Assembly (NCBI GenBank): GCA_963722665.1
Contig: CAVRNW010000020.1
Coordinates: 97,216 to 161,215, forward strand
DNA: 64,000 bases
Direction of reading: 5' to 3'
Source: Site-B1 sp963722665
Lineage (GTDB): Bacteria > Bacteroidota > Bacteroidia > Flavobacteriales > Flavobacteriaceae
This document shows, piece after piece, positions 16,535 to 26,908 of the stretch. The notes under the pieces are model-generated. The model ran no database searches and was not told the origin of the DNA. It saw only the letters and a program-made list of their open reading frames with translations. The stretch's first letter is position 1; each line of letters starts with the position of its first letter. The translations under genes were made by a program, and so were the position numbers.

Positions 16535-18798
16535 ATGCAAAAAACCTATAAAATTCTTATTTCAGGACAGGTCCAAGGTGTAGGTTTTAGGCCATATGTC
16601 TATAGTTTAGCACAAGAGTTTTTGTTAACAGGAACGGTTTCTAACAACGAAGAAGGAGTTATTATTTTCGTTTCAGGTTTAGAAGAATCCATTTTAAAAT
16701 TCTATAATAAATTAATACTGTTCCCTCCTCCGGTGTCCCGAATTAAGGAAAGTAAAATTTCTCAAGTAGAAGATATGGCTTTTGATGGATTTAAAATTAT
16801 TCCATCTGAGAAAGGAGGTCAGCTTAATTTATCTTTAACACCTGATTTTGCAATTTGTGAGGATTGCCAAAAGGATATTGAAAATCCAGAAAACCGACGA
16901 CATAAATACCCCTTCACAACCTGTGTGAACTGTGGTCCACGTTGGGCTATTACGGAAACTTTTCCATTTGAAAGAGTTAATACAAGTATAGATGAATTCC
17001 CCATGTGTAAGGATTGCATTCAAGAATATACAAATCCTTCAGACAGACGATTTCATTCCCAGACAAATACCTGTAAAACCTGTGGAATTGAATTGTTTTT
17101 AACGGATAATTTTGGCAAAAGAATAAAATCAGCAAGTGATACTTTATTCAAGAAGGTTGCTGATTTATTATCAGATGGTCATATAATCGCCATTAAAAAT
17201 ACAAGTGGTTATTTATTATGTTGTAATGCCGAAAATGAACATGTAGTTAAGCAGTTAAGAGATAAAAAGAACAGGCCAAATAAACCTTTTGCTGTATTAT
17301 ATCCATCTTTAGATCATTTAAAAAATGAATTGGAACTTGATGAGGTCCATGTTAAGTCATTAAAATCTACAGAGAGACCGATTAATATTATTTCTTTAGC
17401 AAATTACAGCGGAAATATAGCACTAAACGAAGTTGCTCCGGGATTGAGTCAGTTAGGTGTAATGCTTCCATACTCTGGAATTTTACAATTGTTGGCAAGC
17501 GAATTAAGCTTTCCAATAGTGGCAACAAGCGGAAATATACATGGGTCGCCAATTATAAGTAAAAATGTTGATGCATATGATAAATTGAATAAGGTAGCCG
17601 ATTATTTTTTACAACATAATTTAAAGATTACGCATCCTCAAGATGATTCTGTTGTTAAGTTTAGCTTTAAATTTGGTCATGAGGTTTTATTCCGACGCTC
17701 TCGCGGATATGCACCAAACTATTTTAATAGTTCATTGAATTCTGAAAAAAAGATAATGGCCCTGGGAGCGCATTTAAAGAGCAGTATTGCCTATTATCCA
17801 AATGAGTATTTATATATAAGTCAATATCTGGGAAACCTTGATAACTATGATGTTTATAATCGTTTTACAAAAACAGTCCATAATTTCATAGACCTTTTTG
17901 AATATGATCCAAATGTGTTGCTAGCTGATAACCATCCAACTTATCAAAGTAGTTTATATGGTACTGAATTATCTAAACAGTTTAAAACAGAATTATATAA
18001 AATCCAACATCATAAAGCACATTTCGCTACAGTTTTAGGTGAACATGATTTGTTTGATACTAGTGAATCAGTTTTGGGTGTGATTTGGGATGGAACGGGT
18101 TATGGAGAGGATAGGCAAATTTGGGGAGGCGAATTTTTTCAATATCAATCCAAAAAAATAAACAGAATAGCTCATTTTGAATATTTCAATTGGATAGCAG
18201 GCGATAAAATGTCCAAAGAACCAAAATTATCTTTATTGTCCTTGGCAAATGATAAAATGAAAGCTGTTTTAGAGGATAAATTTTCTGATCAGAAGAAATA
18301 GCGATTTATCAATCATTAAAAAAGAAAAATAAATTAAAAACATCTTCTGTTGGAAGATTGTTTGATGCAGTCGCTTCTTTACTAAATATTTGTGATATCA
18401 ATACTTATGAAGGTGAAGCAGCAATTTTGTTGGAAAATTATTTATTAGATTATAATTTAGACGATTGTAAGTTGTATTGTTCAGTAATAGAAGACAATTC
18501 TATACCTACTGAAGAATTGCTTTATAACTTGTATTCAGATTTTAAGAAAGGCAACTCAAAAGAGAATGTAATTGCTAATTTCTTATTCACATTATCTTCG
18601 ATTATATTTCAAATTGCAAAAAATCAAAAGATCAAAAAAATTGCATTTAGCGGTGGTGTATTTCAAAATACTACACTCATAGATATGATCAAAGAAATGG
18701 GAGAAAACGAATATAAATTATATTTTAACCGTAATTTAGCTCCTAATGACGAAAACATCTCGTATGGACAGATCATGTATTATTTACATTGTAAATAG
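16535..18798 (+). pseudogene. hypF: Carbamoyltransferase HypF, split by one frameshift near 18297
   Basis: Read as one gene this is a 754-residue HypF, the normal length. Order: acylphosphatase domain (GQVQGVGFRPYVY), zinc-finger repeats (CEDCQ, CVNCG, CKDCI, CKTCG), YrdC-like domain and a C-terminal Kae1-like domain (GSGGVFQN-type FSGGVFQNTTL). The frame runs to a TAG at 18299-18301, but the next frame continues directly with KTSSVGRLFDAVASLLNI. One extra A in the AAA at 18296-18298 (AAG AAA ATA GCG) restores a perfect join. HypF makes the thiocarbamate on HypE from carbamoyl phosphate, the source of the CN ligands. A homopolymer indel in the sequence is more likely than a true mutation, since both hydrogenases need HypF. 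Confidence 0.9.
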
Positions 18799-19893
18799 AT
18801 GAAGTATTTAACCGAATATAGAAATTTAGAAGCGACTAAAAAGTATCTGGAGCTTATTAAAAGAACCATTACAAAGCCATGGAATATCATGGAAATTTGT
18901 GGTGGGCAAACACATGGTTTGGTTAAAAATGGAATTCTTGAGCTATTGCCAGATAAAGTCCAGATGATCCATGGTCCGGGTTGTCCTGTTTGTGTAACCC
19001 CTTTGAATTTAATAGATAAAGCTATCGAGCTATTGGAAAATGGCATTATCGTTTGTTCATTCGGTGATATGATTCGTGTTCCGGGTAGTAAGAAAAGTTT
19101 ATTAGAAGCAAAATCTGAAGGTGGCGATCTTCGGATTTTATATTCACCGTTGGAAGCCGTTCGAATAGCAAGAGAAAACCCTGATAAAGAGGTGGTTTTC
19201 TTTGCGGTTGGATTTGAAACGACGGCTCCGGCCAATGCATTATCAGTTTTACATGCTCAAAAAGAAGGATTGAAAAATTATTCTATTTTGGTGTCGCATG
19301 TATTAGTGCCTCCTGCTATGGAAGCCATTTTGGATGATAAATTTTGTAATATCAATGCCTTTCTTGGAGCCGGACATGTTTGTGCCATCATGGGTTACAA
19401 AGAGTATTATCCTTTAGCCGCGAAATATAAAATCCCGATAGTTATTACAGGATTTGAACCTTTGGATTTAGTTCAGGGTATTTATATGGCAGTAAAACAG
19501 CTGGAAGAGGGAATTCACATAGTAGAAAATCAATATTCCCGAGCAGTTAGAGAGGAAGGAAATACAGCCGCAATCAATGTAATAAAACAAGTTTTTGAAA
19601 TAGGTAACAGAGAATGGCGAGGCATTGGTGAAATACCAAATAGCGGTTATATTTTAACTAAGGAATTTAAAGACTTTGACGCCGAAACAAAATTTGGAAT
19701 TAGCAATATCATAGTACCAGAAAATCCAGATTGTATTGCAGGCGAGATCTTAAGAGGTATTAAAAAACCACATCAATGCAGTCAGTTTGGTAAAACATGC
19801 AATCCTTCAAATCCTTTGGGAGCGCCAATGGTGTCATCAGAAGGAGCATGTGCAGCTTATTATCATTTTTCAAGTAATTTAATTTCAGAATAA
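18799..19893 (+). CDS. hypD: Hydrogenase formation protein HypD
   Basis: 364 residues. Conserved motifs EICGGQTHGLVK, HGPGCPVCVTP, FGDMIRVPGS and FAVGFETTAPA are present, with the C-terminal [4Fe-4S] cysteines (CIAGEILRG, QCSQFGKTC, GACAAYYHF). HypD is the scaffold on which, with HypC, the Fe(CN)2CO group is assembled. The ATG follows directly on the hypF stop codon (0-bp gap) and the hypE start is 3 bp after its stop, so the three are translationally coupled. Confidence 0.96.
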   Translation: MKYLTEYRNLEATKKYLELIKRTITKPWNIMEICGGQTHGLVKNGILELLPDKVQMIHGPGCPVCVTPLNLIDKAIELLENGIIVCSFGDMIRVPGSKKSLLEAKSEGGDLRILYSPLEAVRIARENPDKEVVFFAVGFETTAPANALSVLHAQKEGLKNYSILVSHVLVPPAMEAILDDKFCNINAFLGAGHVCAIMGYKEYYPLAAKYKIPIVITGFEPLDLVQGIYMAVKQLEEGIHIVENQYSRAVREEGNTAAINVIKQVFEIGNREWRGIGEIPNSGYILTKEFKDFDAETKFGISNIIVPENPDCIAGEILRGIKKPHQCSQFGKTCNPSNPLGAPMVSSEGACAAYYHFSSNLISE

Positions 19894-19896
19894 TAC

Positions 19897-20922
19897 ATGA
19901 ACAAAGTAGATTTAGGATTTGATACCATAAATTTAGGTCACGGAAGTGGAGGTTTAATGTCACGGGATCTATTGGATAAGATCATTTTTAAAACATTCAG
20001 CAATCCTTATTTGGACCAGAAACACGATGGATCTATTGTGAAGTTCAATGGCGAAATAGCGATTTCTACGGATAGTTTTGTTGTGTCTCCAATCTTTTTT
20101 AAAGGTGGAAATATTGGGGAATTGGCTGTTAATGGAACTGTTAATGATGTGGCTATGTGTGGTGCTATTCCGAAGTATTTATCATTAGCATTTATAGTGG
20201 AAGAAGGTTTGAAAATTGAAGAATTTATAACCATTGTTGAGTCTATTAAAAAAGCTGCTGATATTAGCGGAGTTCAAATTATTACCGGAGACACAAAAGT
20301 GGTTGAAAGGGGTAAGGGAGACAAAATATTTATCAATACTACAGGTTTTGGAGAAGTAAACCCAAAGTCAAATATTTCAACAGATAATATAAAAGTTGGT
20401 GATAATATTATTGTAAGCGGGTTAGTGGCACAACACGGAATGGCGATCATGTCACAACGTGAAGGGCTGGAGTTTGAGTCAACCATTGTAAGTGATACAA
20501 CAAATTTGAATTTTTTAGTGAATGATTTGATTGACGAATTTGGAGATAAAATTCATTTGTTCAGGGATCCAACCAGAGGAGGAGTGGCCAGTGTATTATC
20601 CGAAATATCACAGGATATTAATAAGGGGGTCGTTATTCATGAAGATAAAATTCCATTGGAAAAACAGGTGGCTGCAGCTTGCGAAATTCTTGGATTAGAT
20701 CCTTTGTATGTTGCCAATGAAGGACTGTTCATTACTATTGTAGATTCAGGCATTGCCGAAAAGGTTTTGGAACTAATGAAGGATGATGAAAAAGGAAAAA
20801 ATTCTGCAATTATTGGTGAGATTACAGCAGAGCATCCAACCAAAGTAGTTATGCACAATTCAATTGGTGGAAAGCGAATCGTGAGCCCATTAATCGGTGA
20901 ACAATTACCGAGAATTTGTTAA
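19897..20922 (+). CDS. hypE: Carbamoyl dehydratase HypE
   Basis: 341 residues of the PurM/HypE ATP-binding superfamily: LGHGSGGLMSRDLL, STDSFVVSPIFFKGGNIGELAVNGTVND region, TGDTKVVERGKGD and RDPTRGGVASVL. The protein ends with PRIC; the terminal cysteine is carbamoylated by HypF and then dehydrated to the thiocyanate that donates CN to iron. Length and both ends are family-typical. It is the last gene of the rightward operon and overlaps the convergent nickel permease gene by 4 bp. Confidence 0.96.
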   Translation: MNKVDLGFDTINLGHGSGGLMSRDLLDKIIFKTFSNPYLDQKHDGSIVKFNGEIAISTDSFVVSPIFFKGGNIGELAVNGTVNDVAMCGAIPKYLSLAFIVEEGLKIEEFITIVESIKKAADISGVQIITGDTKVVERGKGDKIFINTTGFGEVNPKSNISTDNIKVGDNIIVSGLVAQHGMAIMSQREGLEFESTIVSDTTNLNFLVNDLIDEFGDKIHLFRDPTRGGVASVLSEISQDINKGVVIHEDKIPLEKQVAAACEILGLDPLYVANEGLFITIVDSGIAEKVLELMKDDEKGKNSAIIGEITAEHPTKVVMHNSIGGKRIVSPLIGEQLPRIC

Positions 20923-21623
20923 TTGCTAAACATCCAATAAAAACCTATTATTATTGCAAAAAGTCCACCTGCAAATCTAATTCCTTTAAATAAGGCATCA
21001 TTATGTTCAGTCTTACTGTAAGAAGAAATCCTGCCAATAATTAAAGCAAAGACTGTCATCGCTACTATTATTCCCAGAGCAAAACCAATTAAATAATTAA
21101 TGGAATCCATTTTATTACTGAAACTGGCTATAGGAATGAATAGTATAAAATGGGATATACCGGCTAAACCATGAAGAACACCTACAGATAATGAAGCAAG
21201 ATGACCTTGCTTTAAATCTGCTTTATGAATGTGGTGGTGACCATGCGCATGTTGATGCTTATGTTCGTGTTTGTGAATAATTGGGGAATTTTCTGCATGA
21301 ATGTGTAAATGCTTATGCCTTCTATCTTCCTTGAATATTTTATAAAACGACCATAAGCCAATAAAAACTAAAACAATACCCACCAGCTGCTCGCTATATT
21401 CTGATATCTTGACAACTGGAATTAATTCTCTGAATAAAAGAAAAAGGATTCCAATCAACATCATTCCCAATAAATGCCCAATTCCCCAAAACAGACCAAT
21501 TTTCCAGGCCTTTTTTTTGGATTCGACAGCAAATGGAATTACAGCGGCTAAATGATCAGGGCCGCTAATAACATGTAAAATTGAAGCTATTAGAGCCGCG
21601 AAGAAGGGAAAAGTATCAATCAT
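20919..21623 (-). CDS. UreH/NiCoT-like nickel permease
   Basis: 234 residues with six predicted transmembrane helices split in two blocks by a histidine-rich loop (about residues 105-140). The first helix carries HVISGPDHLAAV, the metal-binding signature of the UreH-like branch of nickel/cobalt transporters, and the second block has HGLAGISHFILF. Being next to hypE, it most likely supplies Ni2+ to the hydrogenases. It is convergent with hypE (stop codons overlap by 4 bp), so it has its own promoter. Nickel specificity is inferred from context. Confidence 0.82.
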   Translation of the reverse strand: MIDTFPFFAALIASILHVISGPDHLAAVIPFAVESKKKAWKIGLFWGIGHLLGMMLIGILFLLFRELIPVVKISEYSEQLVGIVLVFIGLWSFYKIFKEDRRHKHLHIHAENSPIIHKHEHKHQHAHGHHHIHKADLKQGHLASLSVGVLHGLAGISHFILFIPIASFSNKMDSINYLIGFALGIIVAMTVFALIIGRISSYSKTEHNDALFKGIRFAGGLFAIIIGFYWMFSN

Positions 21624-21661
21624 AAAAGATTAATATCGATTTAAAAAATACTAGACATTGA

Positions 21662-22117
21662 TTATTCGATCCTCAAATAGTTTTCTGAAAAGATCCTTTT
21701 TCCATCTTCATCCAGATCTATTTGAATAAATCTATTCTTTTCTATTTGAAGTTCGAAAGGGAACTCGATATTATCTTCTATTGCTTGATTCATCATTTTT
21801 GATCCATAATCTAAGGTTTCAACCAAACTAGTATCTGTTATTCTGTAGGTTCCAAAGCCGAAATACTCTAGCGAATCGGAAGGAACTTTTCTTGCCCACA
21901 TGACGTGAGTAGGAGTGTACATTTTAATCTGTTTATAACCGGGACTTAGTCCAAAGGAATCGGAAATTTTGTTGTCTTGGTAATTATAGTAACTTGTGAG
22001 TTCCCAAGTGCCTTCGAGTGTGAGTTTTTCTTCAGCTGGTATTTCAGAATTTTGTTTGGTGTTATTACAAGACGTGATTGCGAAAATCACAAAACATGCT
22101 ATTAATAAATTTTTCAT
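21662..22117 (-). CDS. Lipocalin-like lipoprotein of unknown function
   Basis: 151 residues with a lipoprotein signal (FAITSC, Cys17). After a short acidic linker comes LEGTWELTSYYNYQDN, the start of a lipocalin-like beta-barrel as in many Bacteroidota lipoproteins, followed by alternating strands (KQIKMYTPTHVMWARKV, FGFGTYRITDTSLVETLDYG). No ligand or function can be named. It is 38 bp upstream of the nickel permease gene on the same strand, but a link with hydrogenase metabolism is unproven. Confidence 0.7.
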   Translation of the reverse strand: MKNLLIACFVIFAITSCNNTKQNSEIPAEEKLTLEGTWELTSYYNYQDNKISDSFGLSPGYKQIKMYTPTHVMWARKVPSDSLEYFGFGTYRITDTSLVETLDYGSKMMNQAIEDNIEFPFELQIEKNRFIQIDLDEDGKRIFSENYLRIE

Positions 22118-22254
22118 AGTTGCAGTATTTGATTGGTTTATGGATTCTTATAAAGTTACAAAAAAAAAACAATTATTAATTTTAGTATTAATATTTATTA
22201 TTTTTTGATAATAACTTTTGATAAAATTAGACTATTTTTTTTTATTAAAAGCAA

Positions 22255-22262
22255 TACATTTG
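22255..22262 (+). promoter_or_regulatory. -7 promoter element of trxB
   Basis: TACATTTG matches the Bacteroidota TAnnTTTG element and lies 21 bp before the trxB start. A clear -33 TTTG at the expected spacing is not seen. Confidence 0.45.
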
Positions 22263-22283
22263 TTTAGTAAAATTTAAAGAAAT

Positions 22284-23261
22284 ATGTCTGATACAATAGA
22301 AAGAGTAAAGTGTTTAATAATAGGTTCCGGTCCGGCCGGATATACAGCTGCCATTTATGCAGCACGGGCTAATATGAAACCGGTTTTGTACCAAGGCAAC
22401 CAGCCTGGTGGTCAATTGACAACTACTACTGAAGTCGAAAATTATCCTGGTTATCCTGATGGTATATCAGGACCCGAAATGATGATTCAATTGCGGGCTC
22501 AGGCAGAGCGATTTGACACCGATGTAAGGGATGGTTGGGTTACTAAGGTTGATTTTTCAGGTCCAATACATAAAGTATGGGTCAATGATAAAAAAGAGAT
22601 CCATTGTAATACGGTTATAATTTCAACAGGTGCTTCGGCAAAATATTTGGGATTGGAATCTGAACAAAAATATTTAAAATTGGGAGGAGGAGTCTCTGCT
22701 TGTGCTGTTTGTGACGGATTTTTCTACAAAGGTCAGGAAGTTGTACTAGTAGGCGCTGGTGATTCAGCATGTGAGGAAGCTCACTTTCTGTCACAACTAT
22801 GTAAAAAAGTTACAATGCTTGTACGTAGAGATGTTTTTAGAGCATCCAAGATCATGGTTGACAGAGTTAAGAATACCAAGAATATAGAAATTTTATTCAA
22901 TACAAATGCAGTTGAGGTGCTAGGTGACGGGCAGGTTGTGACTGGTGTTCACGTTAAGAATAATGTGAGTGGTAAGGAAAAGGAAATTCCTGCAACCGGT
23001 TTTTTTGTGGCTATTGGTCACACACCAAATACCGCAATCTTTAAGGATTATTTAAACCTTGACAAAACAGGTTATATAATTAATGTTCCAGGAACCTCAA
23101 AAACTAATGTTGAAGGTGTATTTGTTTCCGGAGATGCTGCTGATCATGTTTACAGACAAGCAGTAACAGCGGCAGGAACCGGTTGTATGGCAGCTTTGGA
23201 TGCCGAAAGATATTTAGCTGCAAAAGATGCGACCTTTGAAGTGTCAACACCTCAATATTGA
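22284..23261 (+). CDS. trxB: Thioredoxin-disulfide reductase
   Basis: 325 residues. FAD-binding GSGPAGYTAAIYAARA, the redox-active CAVC at 140-143, NADPH-binding GAGDSACEEA and the C-terminal FAD motif FVSGDAADHVYRQAVTAAGTGCMAA are all present and in order. The enzyme reduces thioredoxin with NADPH. The gene is monocistronic, ended by a bidirectional terminator. Confidence 0.97.
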   Translation: MSDTIERVKCLIIGSGPAGYTAAIYAARANMKPVLYQGNQPGGQLTTTTEVENYPGYPDGISGPEMMIQLRAQAERFDTDVRDGWVTKVDFSGPIHKVWVNDKKEIHCNTVIISTGASAKYLGLESEQKYLKLGGGVSACAVCDGFFYKGQEVVLVGAGDSACEEAHFLSQLCKKVTMLVRRDVFRASKIMVDRVKNTKNIEILFNTNAVEVLGDGQVVTGVHVKNNVSGKEKEIPATGFFVAIGHTPNTAIFKDYLNLDKTGYIINVPGTSKTNVEGVFVSGDAADHVYRQAVTAAGTGCMAALDAERYLAAKDATFEVSTPQY

Positions 23262-23283
23262 AATTTAGTTTTAAATTAAAAAG

Positions 23284-23316
23284 AAAAGCCGAAGTTTAAG
23301 CTTCGGCTTTTCTTTT
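23284..23316. terminator. Bidirectional terminator between trxB and a DUF2807 gene
   Basis: AAAAGCCGAAG (23284-23294) and CTTCGGCTTTT (23301-23311) form a perfect 11-bp stem with a 6-nt loop between two convergent genes. Confidence 0.85.
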
Positions 23317-24163
23317 ATAGTTCTTTTTTATAAAGTTTTGCCGTATCAGAAAATCTGTTAACAGTAATTCTTGGATCACTGTAAATAGATACTTCACTTG
23401 ACCCGGATGATTCAATAATTATTTCATCTAACACTTGTATCGCAAAATCACTTGAATCTTCAGCGATAATCTCACAATTGTTTACAGCTAAATTTTTTCC
23501 TACAAAATTGCTGGAATTAATCGTGTTAGCCTTCAATAGCTTTACATCGCCTTCAATTTTAGCAAAGGCTCTTTGATACATATCCAATTTAAGACTATCG
23601 CAAGTTATTAGTGCTTCTGTACTGCTGCTTTCATTTAGTTCCAGAACTACTAATTTACTTTCAATATTAAACCTTGATCTGGCATTTAATTTAAGAGTAG
23701 ATGTGTTGTTGTTTATAAGTTTAAAAGAATCTGACCTTACATTTAAATTGGCTTTAGCATCATCATTTAATTTCAAAACAAAATTATCATTATCAATAGA
23801 ATTTATAGAGTTTAATTCGGCATCGTCATTTAATTCAATTTCATGCATAGTTTCAGTATATCTAACTGTTATATCCAGTGCTTTTTTAGATGTAATACGT
23901 TTTGTGGTTTTTAATCTTAAAATGCTATCGGAAACATTGAATCTAATGACATCATGTAAATTTTCATCTGTTTTAATTTCAATGGATGCCACATCATCTT
24001 TTATTATTGAAACTTTTAATTTTTCACCAAGGACTAACTTGTTAAACGAATTAAGTTCAGTTTGAATAATGATAACATTCTTATTGCCTTTAATTTTGGA
24101 TTGTGCAAACGTAATTGAAGTAAAAAGGGTTAATAGTAAAATGGATAGTAATCTTGCGTTCAT
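23315..24163 (-). CDS. DUF2807 (putative auto-transporter adhesin, head GIN domain) protein
   Basis: 282 residues. A signal peptide (about residues 1-20, ending TFAQ) precedes a beta-helix-like body of repeated short strands with N/D/S turns, as in the DUF2807 family: FNKLVLGEKLKVSII, ENLHDVIRFNVSD, MHEIELNDDAELNSI. The family is secreted or surface-exposed; no activity is established. The last gene of the cluster padR-pspC-DUF2807-DUF2807, 95 bp after the related gene 24259-24987. Confidence 0.8.
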   Translation of the reverse strand: MNARLLSILLLTLFTSITFAQSKIKGNKNVIIIQTELNSFNKLVLGEKLKVSIIKDDVASIEIKTDENLHDVIRFNVSDSILRLKTTKRITSKKALDITVRYTETMHEIELNDDAELNSINSIDNDNFVLKLNDDAKANLNVRSDSFKLINNNTSTLKLNARSRFNIESKLVVLELNESSSTEALITCDSLKLDMYQRAFAKIEGDVKLLKANTINSSNFVGKNLAVNNCEIIAEDSSDFAIQVLDEIIIESSGSSEVSIYSDPRITVNRFSDTAKLYKKEL

Positions 24164-24258
24164 CTAATATATGGTTTGATATTCACACAAATATAATCAA
24201 AAACCGTCCCAAACCTTAAAAAAGCTTGAAACGGTTTTTAATTGACTGGATAATTTAT

Positions 24259-24987
24259 TTATTTTTTACTAACACTACCGGAAACGCCTCCTTTTTTGGT
24301 TATCTTATCAGGATTCCCATAATACTTGATATCACCTCCACTTGAGGCTTTTGCAAATAGTTCTTCTGAAGTATTTAATATTATATCGGCACCACTTGTA
24401 GCATTTGCTTTTCCAGATTTTGCATTCAAATTACCGGCTTTAATATCACTGCCACTTGTTGCTTCTGCAAAGATCTTATTTGCATTGCCAGATAACCTGA
24501 GATCACTCCCACTTGTAGATTTACATTCAACAACATCAACATCTATTTCAAGCTCCATATCACTCCCACTGGTTGTGCTTATTTTTAAATTTTCAGTTTT
24601 GATCAAATTTGTTGAATACACGTCACTGCCACTGGTTGAACTGATCTCCTGAATATCTTTAAAAACCACAAATACTTTTTGGGACTTTGATGAGGAAATG
24701 TTTTCATCGGCATAAATTTTCAAAGTATAGCCGTCGACCTCGGTTATAATTATGTCGTGCAAATTCTCATCAGCTTCAACCTGAATTGAATTATCATCAC
24801 TTTGTGTTAAATACACATCCAGACCTCTGCTAACCTCAATTTTATTAAAGCTTTCAGAAATTGATCGATCTTTCTTTATTACATTTCCATTGCCCTTTAC
24901 ACCAAAGGGAAAGCCACCATTAAATTGGCAAGACATTAAAAGGATACTGAGTAATACAACTATAAAATAATTCGATTTTAGTCTCAT
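24259..24987 (-). CDS. DUF2807 head GIN domain lipoprotein
   Basis: 242 residues with a lipoprotein signal (LLMSC, Cys20). The DUF2807 start ISESFNKIEVSRGLDVYLTQSDDNSIQVEADENLHD is textbook for the family. The second half is a set of about six repeats of the form TSGSD or TSGAD spaced 18-20 residues, which fit the turns of a parallel beta-helix. It is paralogous to the next gene downstream. Envelope location is inferred from the signal. Confidence 0.88.
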   Translation of the reverse strand: MRLKSNYFIVVLLSILLMSCQFNGGFPFGVKGNGNVIKKDRSISESFNKIEVSRGLDVYLTQSDDNSIQVEADENLHDIIITEVDGYTLKIYADENISSSKSQKVFVVFKDIQEISSTSGSDVYSTNLIKTENLKISTTSGSDMELEIDVDVVECKSTSGSDLRLSGNANKIFAEATSGSDIKAGNLNAKSGKANATSGADIILNTSEELFAKASSGGDIKYYGNPDKITKKGGVSGSVSKK

Positions 24988-25150
24988 AATTTAATTGATT
25001 TAAAATAATATATCTATTAAAATAGCGGCTATTATTTTGACTAATGTGATCATGATTGTTCGTTTTTTGATTGATTGTGTAAATGTCTTTTAATTTTAAA
25101 CCTATTTGAAACTAAAGTTCCTGAATTGTAATATATGGATGATGAATTGT

Positions 25151-26908
25151 CTACATATCATCTGACTTGATATCGATGCCATCTTCATTAATATTTACTT
25201 TCACTTCTTTAGATTCTGCTTTTACGCCATCTTCATTAATGATAATATTCACGTCGTCACTTTTAATGATGACTCCATTTTCATTTATTTTTACTTTTGA
25301 ACCGTCTTCATTCATTTTGACCTCAAAAATATCGTCATCATCACAATCCAAACAATCAACGGAATCTTTTTCTATCTTTAATAAATGTCCGGCGTAATTA
25401 TGTGAAACTATATTTTCACTTGATCTGGAATGGTTTAAAAAGGATCCAAGATTGCTATCTAAGGCTACATAAGTGCCTTCAGGTAAATACAGGAATAATT
25501 CAATATTTTGCTCCCTGAACTTATTTTCGTAATCTGTCAGGAGAAAATTATCCAGTAAAAGCACATTATTATTTAATGTAAATTTATAATCAACTCGTTG
25601 TGCTTTATCCTTCGCCTGAATATAATCTTTTCCTTTTGCTTCTTTTTCAATTTGAATGAATGCAATAGAATCAGTTGTAGAACGGACGGTTAGTCTTACG
25701 TTTCTGGAGAATATGATCTTTTCATCCTCATCGTTAAATTTAATTTCAAATCCATTGTTTCTGTACATTCCATGTTTGTGGCTATCCAGATCGCTTGGCA
25801 TCATTTTAATAGCAAGGGTATCAGCCTTATTATAAACCAATTCATGTTTAGATGTTACAGTTGATTCCAATGCAAATTCGGTAGTCCATTTAATACTTGT
25901 AATAATTAGCCCGATTATTGCCAACAACCATAATCCTAACAAGGAGAATTTAGCTACATTGCCTATTGATTTCAGATTGTTTATAAGGATCTTCAGACCC
26001 AAATAAAGAACAAAGAATGCCGGAATTCCGAAAAGGAGGAACAACATAATTGATCCTAACCAAATAGGCATTCCACTTGTTATCAAAGCATCTGGATAAT
26101 CCATCCACCAAGGTTCAAAAAATGATGATGTTCCCAGAGACAATAAACTAACAAATAAACTAAATATGGTTACAGCTCCTATTATTATTAAAATTAGACC
26201 GATGAATTTGGCAAAGAGTTTTAGAAAAAACATGATCACATTACCAATGGCATCAAAGAATGTTTGTGAACTGGATTTTACTTTTTTGCCATATTTTTGG
26301 TAATCTACATTTTTTACGGTTTCACTAACATCATCAAATCCTTTTTTAATTTTTTTTTCGATGTTGCTAATGTTAACGGGTTCACCAGTCATAATAAGCT
26401 TATCTGAAGTCGTGACTGCTTCAGGTACCAACACCCAGAAGAGGATGTAAATAAAAATAAATGTTCCACCAGAGCCTAATGCTAATAGAACCCACAATAG
26501 TCTGATCCAAACCACATCAATCCCCAGATAATAACCTAATCCGGAAGATACACCACCAATATAGGAGTTATCAGTATCTCTGAATAATTTTTTGGCAGAG
26601 CCTTTTGAAGTGTAATTCTTAGGCTTATCCTCAAAGATCTCATCATCCACCAGGTAGTCTTCGGGTTGTCCCATAATGGTAATAACCTCATCAACTTCCT
26701 TAATACCAATGACTTGTTTCTCTGTTTTAATGCGCTCAGTGAATAGTTCTGAAATACGTGCTTCTATATCCGAAATTATTTCAGATCGTCCTTGAGAGTC
26801 TGTAAATGAACGTTTTATAGCCTCAAGATAGCGTTGTAGTTTTAGGTATGCGTCCTCATCTATATGAAAGAATATACCTGCTAAATTTATGTTGACTGTT
26901 TTATTCAT
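25151..26908 (-). CDS. PspC domain-containing membrane protein
   Basis: 585 residues. An N-terminal cytoplasmic region of about 100 residues is followed by a PspC domain (KKLFRDTDNSYIGGVSSGLGYYLGIDVVWIRLLWVLL, about 106-145). Several transmembrane helices follow up to about residue 345, then a large, probably periplasmic, beta-rich domain ending in repeats with NEDG and K/V-rich strands (about 530-583). PspC proteins take part in envelope stress responses; in Bacteroidota this long form is regularly next to a PadR regulator and DUF2807 genes, as here. Its start overlaps the padR stop by 4 bp. Confidence 0.9.
   Translation of the reverse strand: MNKTVNINLAGIFFHIDEDAYLKLQRYLEAIKRSFTDSQGRSEIISDIEARISELFTERIKTEKQVIGIKEVDEVITIMGQPEDYLVDDEIFEDKPKNYTSKGSAKKLFRDTDNSYIGGVSSGLGYYLGIDVVWIRLLWVLLALGSGGTFIFIYILFWVLVPEAVTTSDKLIMTGEPVNISNIEKKIKKGFDDVSETVKNVDYQKYGKKVKSSSQTFFDAIGNVIMFFLKLFAKFIGLILIIIGAVTIFSLFVSLLSLGTSSFFEPWWMDYPDALITSGMPIWLGSIMLFLLFGIPAFFVLYLGLKILINNLKSIGNVAKFSLLGLWLLAIIGLIITSIKWTTEFALESTVTSKHELVYNKADTLAIKMMPSDLDSHKHGMYRNNGFEIKFNDEDEKIIFSRNVRLTVRSTTDSIAFIQIEKEAKGKDYIQAKDKAQRVDYKFTLNNNVLLLDNFLLTDYENKFREQNIELFLYLPEGTYVALDSNLGSFLNHSRSSENIVSHNYAGHLLKIEKDSVDCLDCDDDDIFEVKMNEDGSKVKINENGVIIKSDDVNIIINEDGVKAESKEVKVNINEDGIDIKSDDM

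Noticed and set aside
18297..18301. Programmed -1 frameshift in hypF
   Set aside because: The AAG AAA TAG site is not a canonical X XXY YYZ slippery heptamer and no strong downstream structure is seen; a missing A in a homopolymer explains it more simply.
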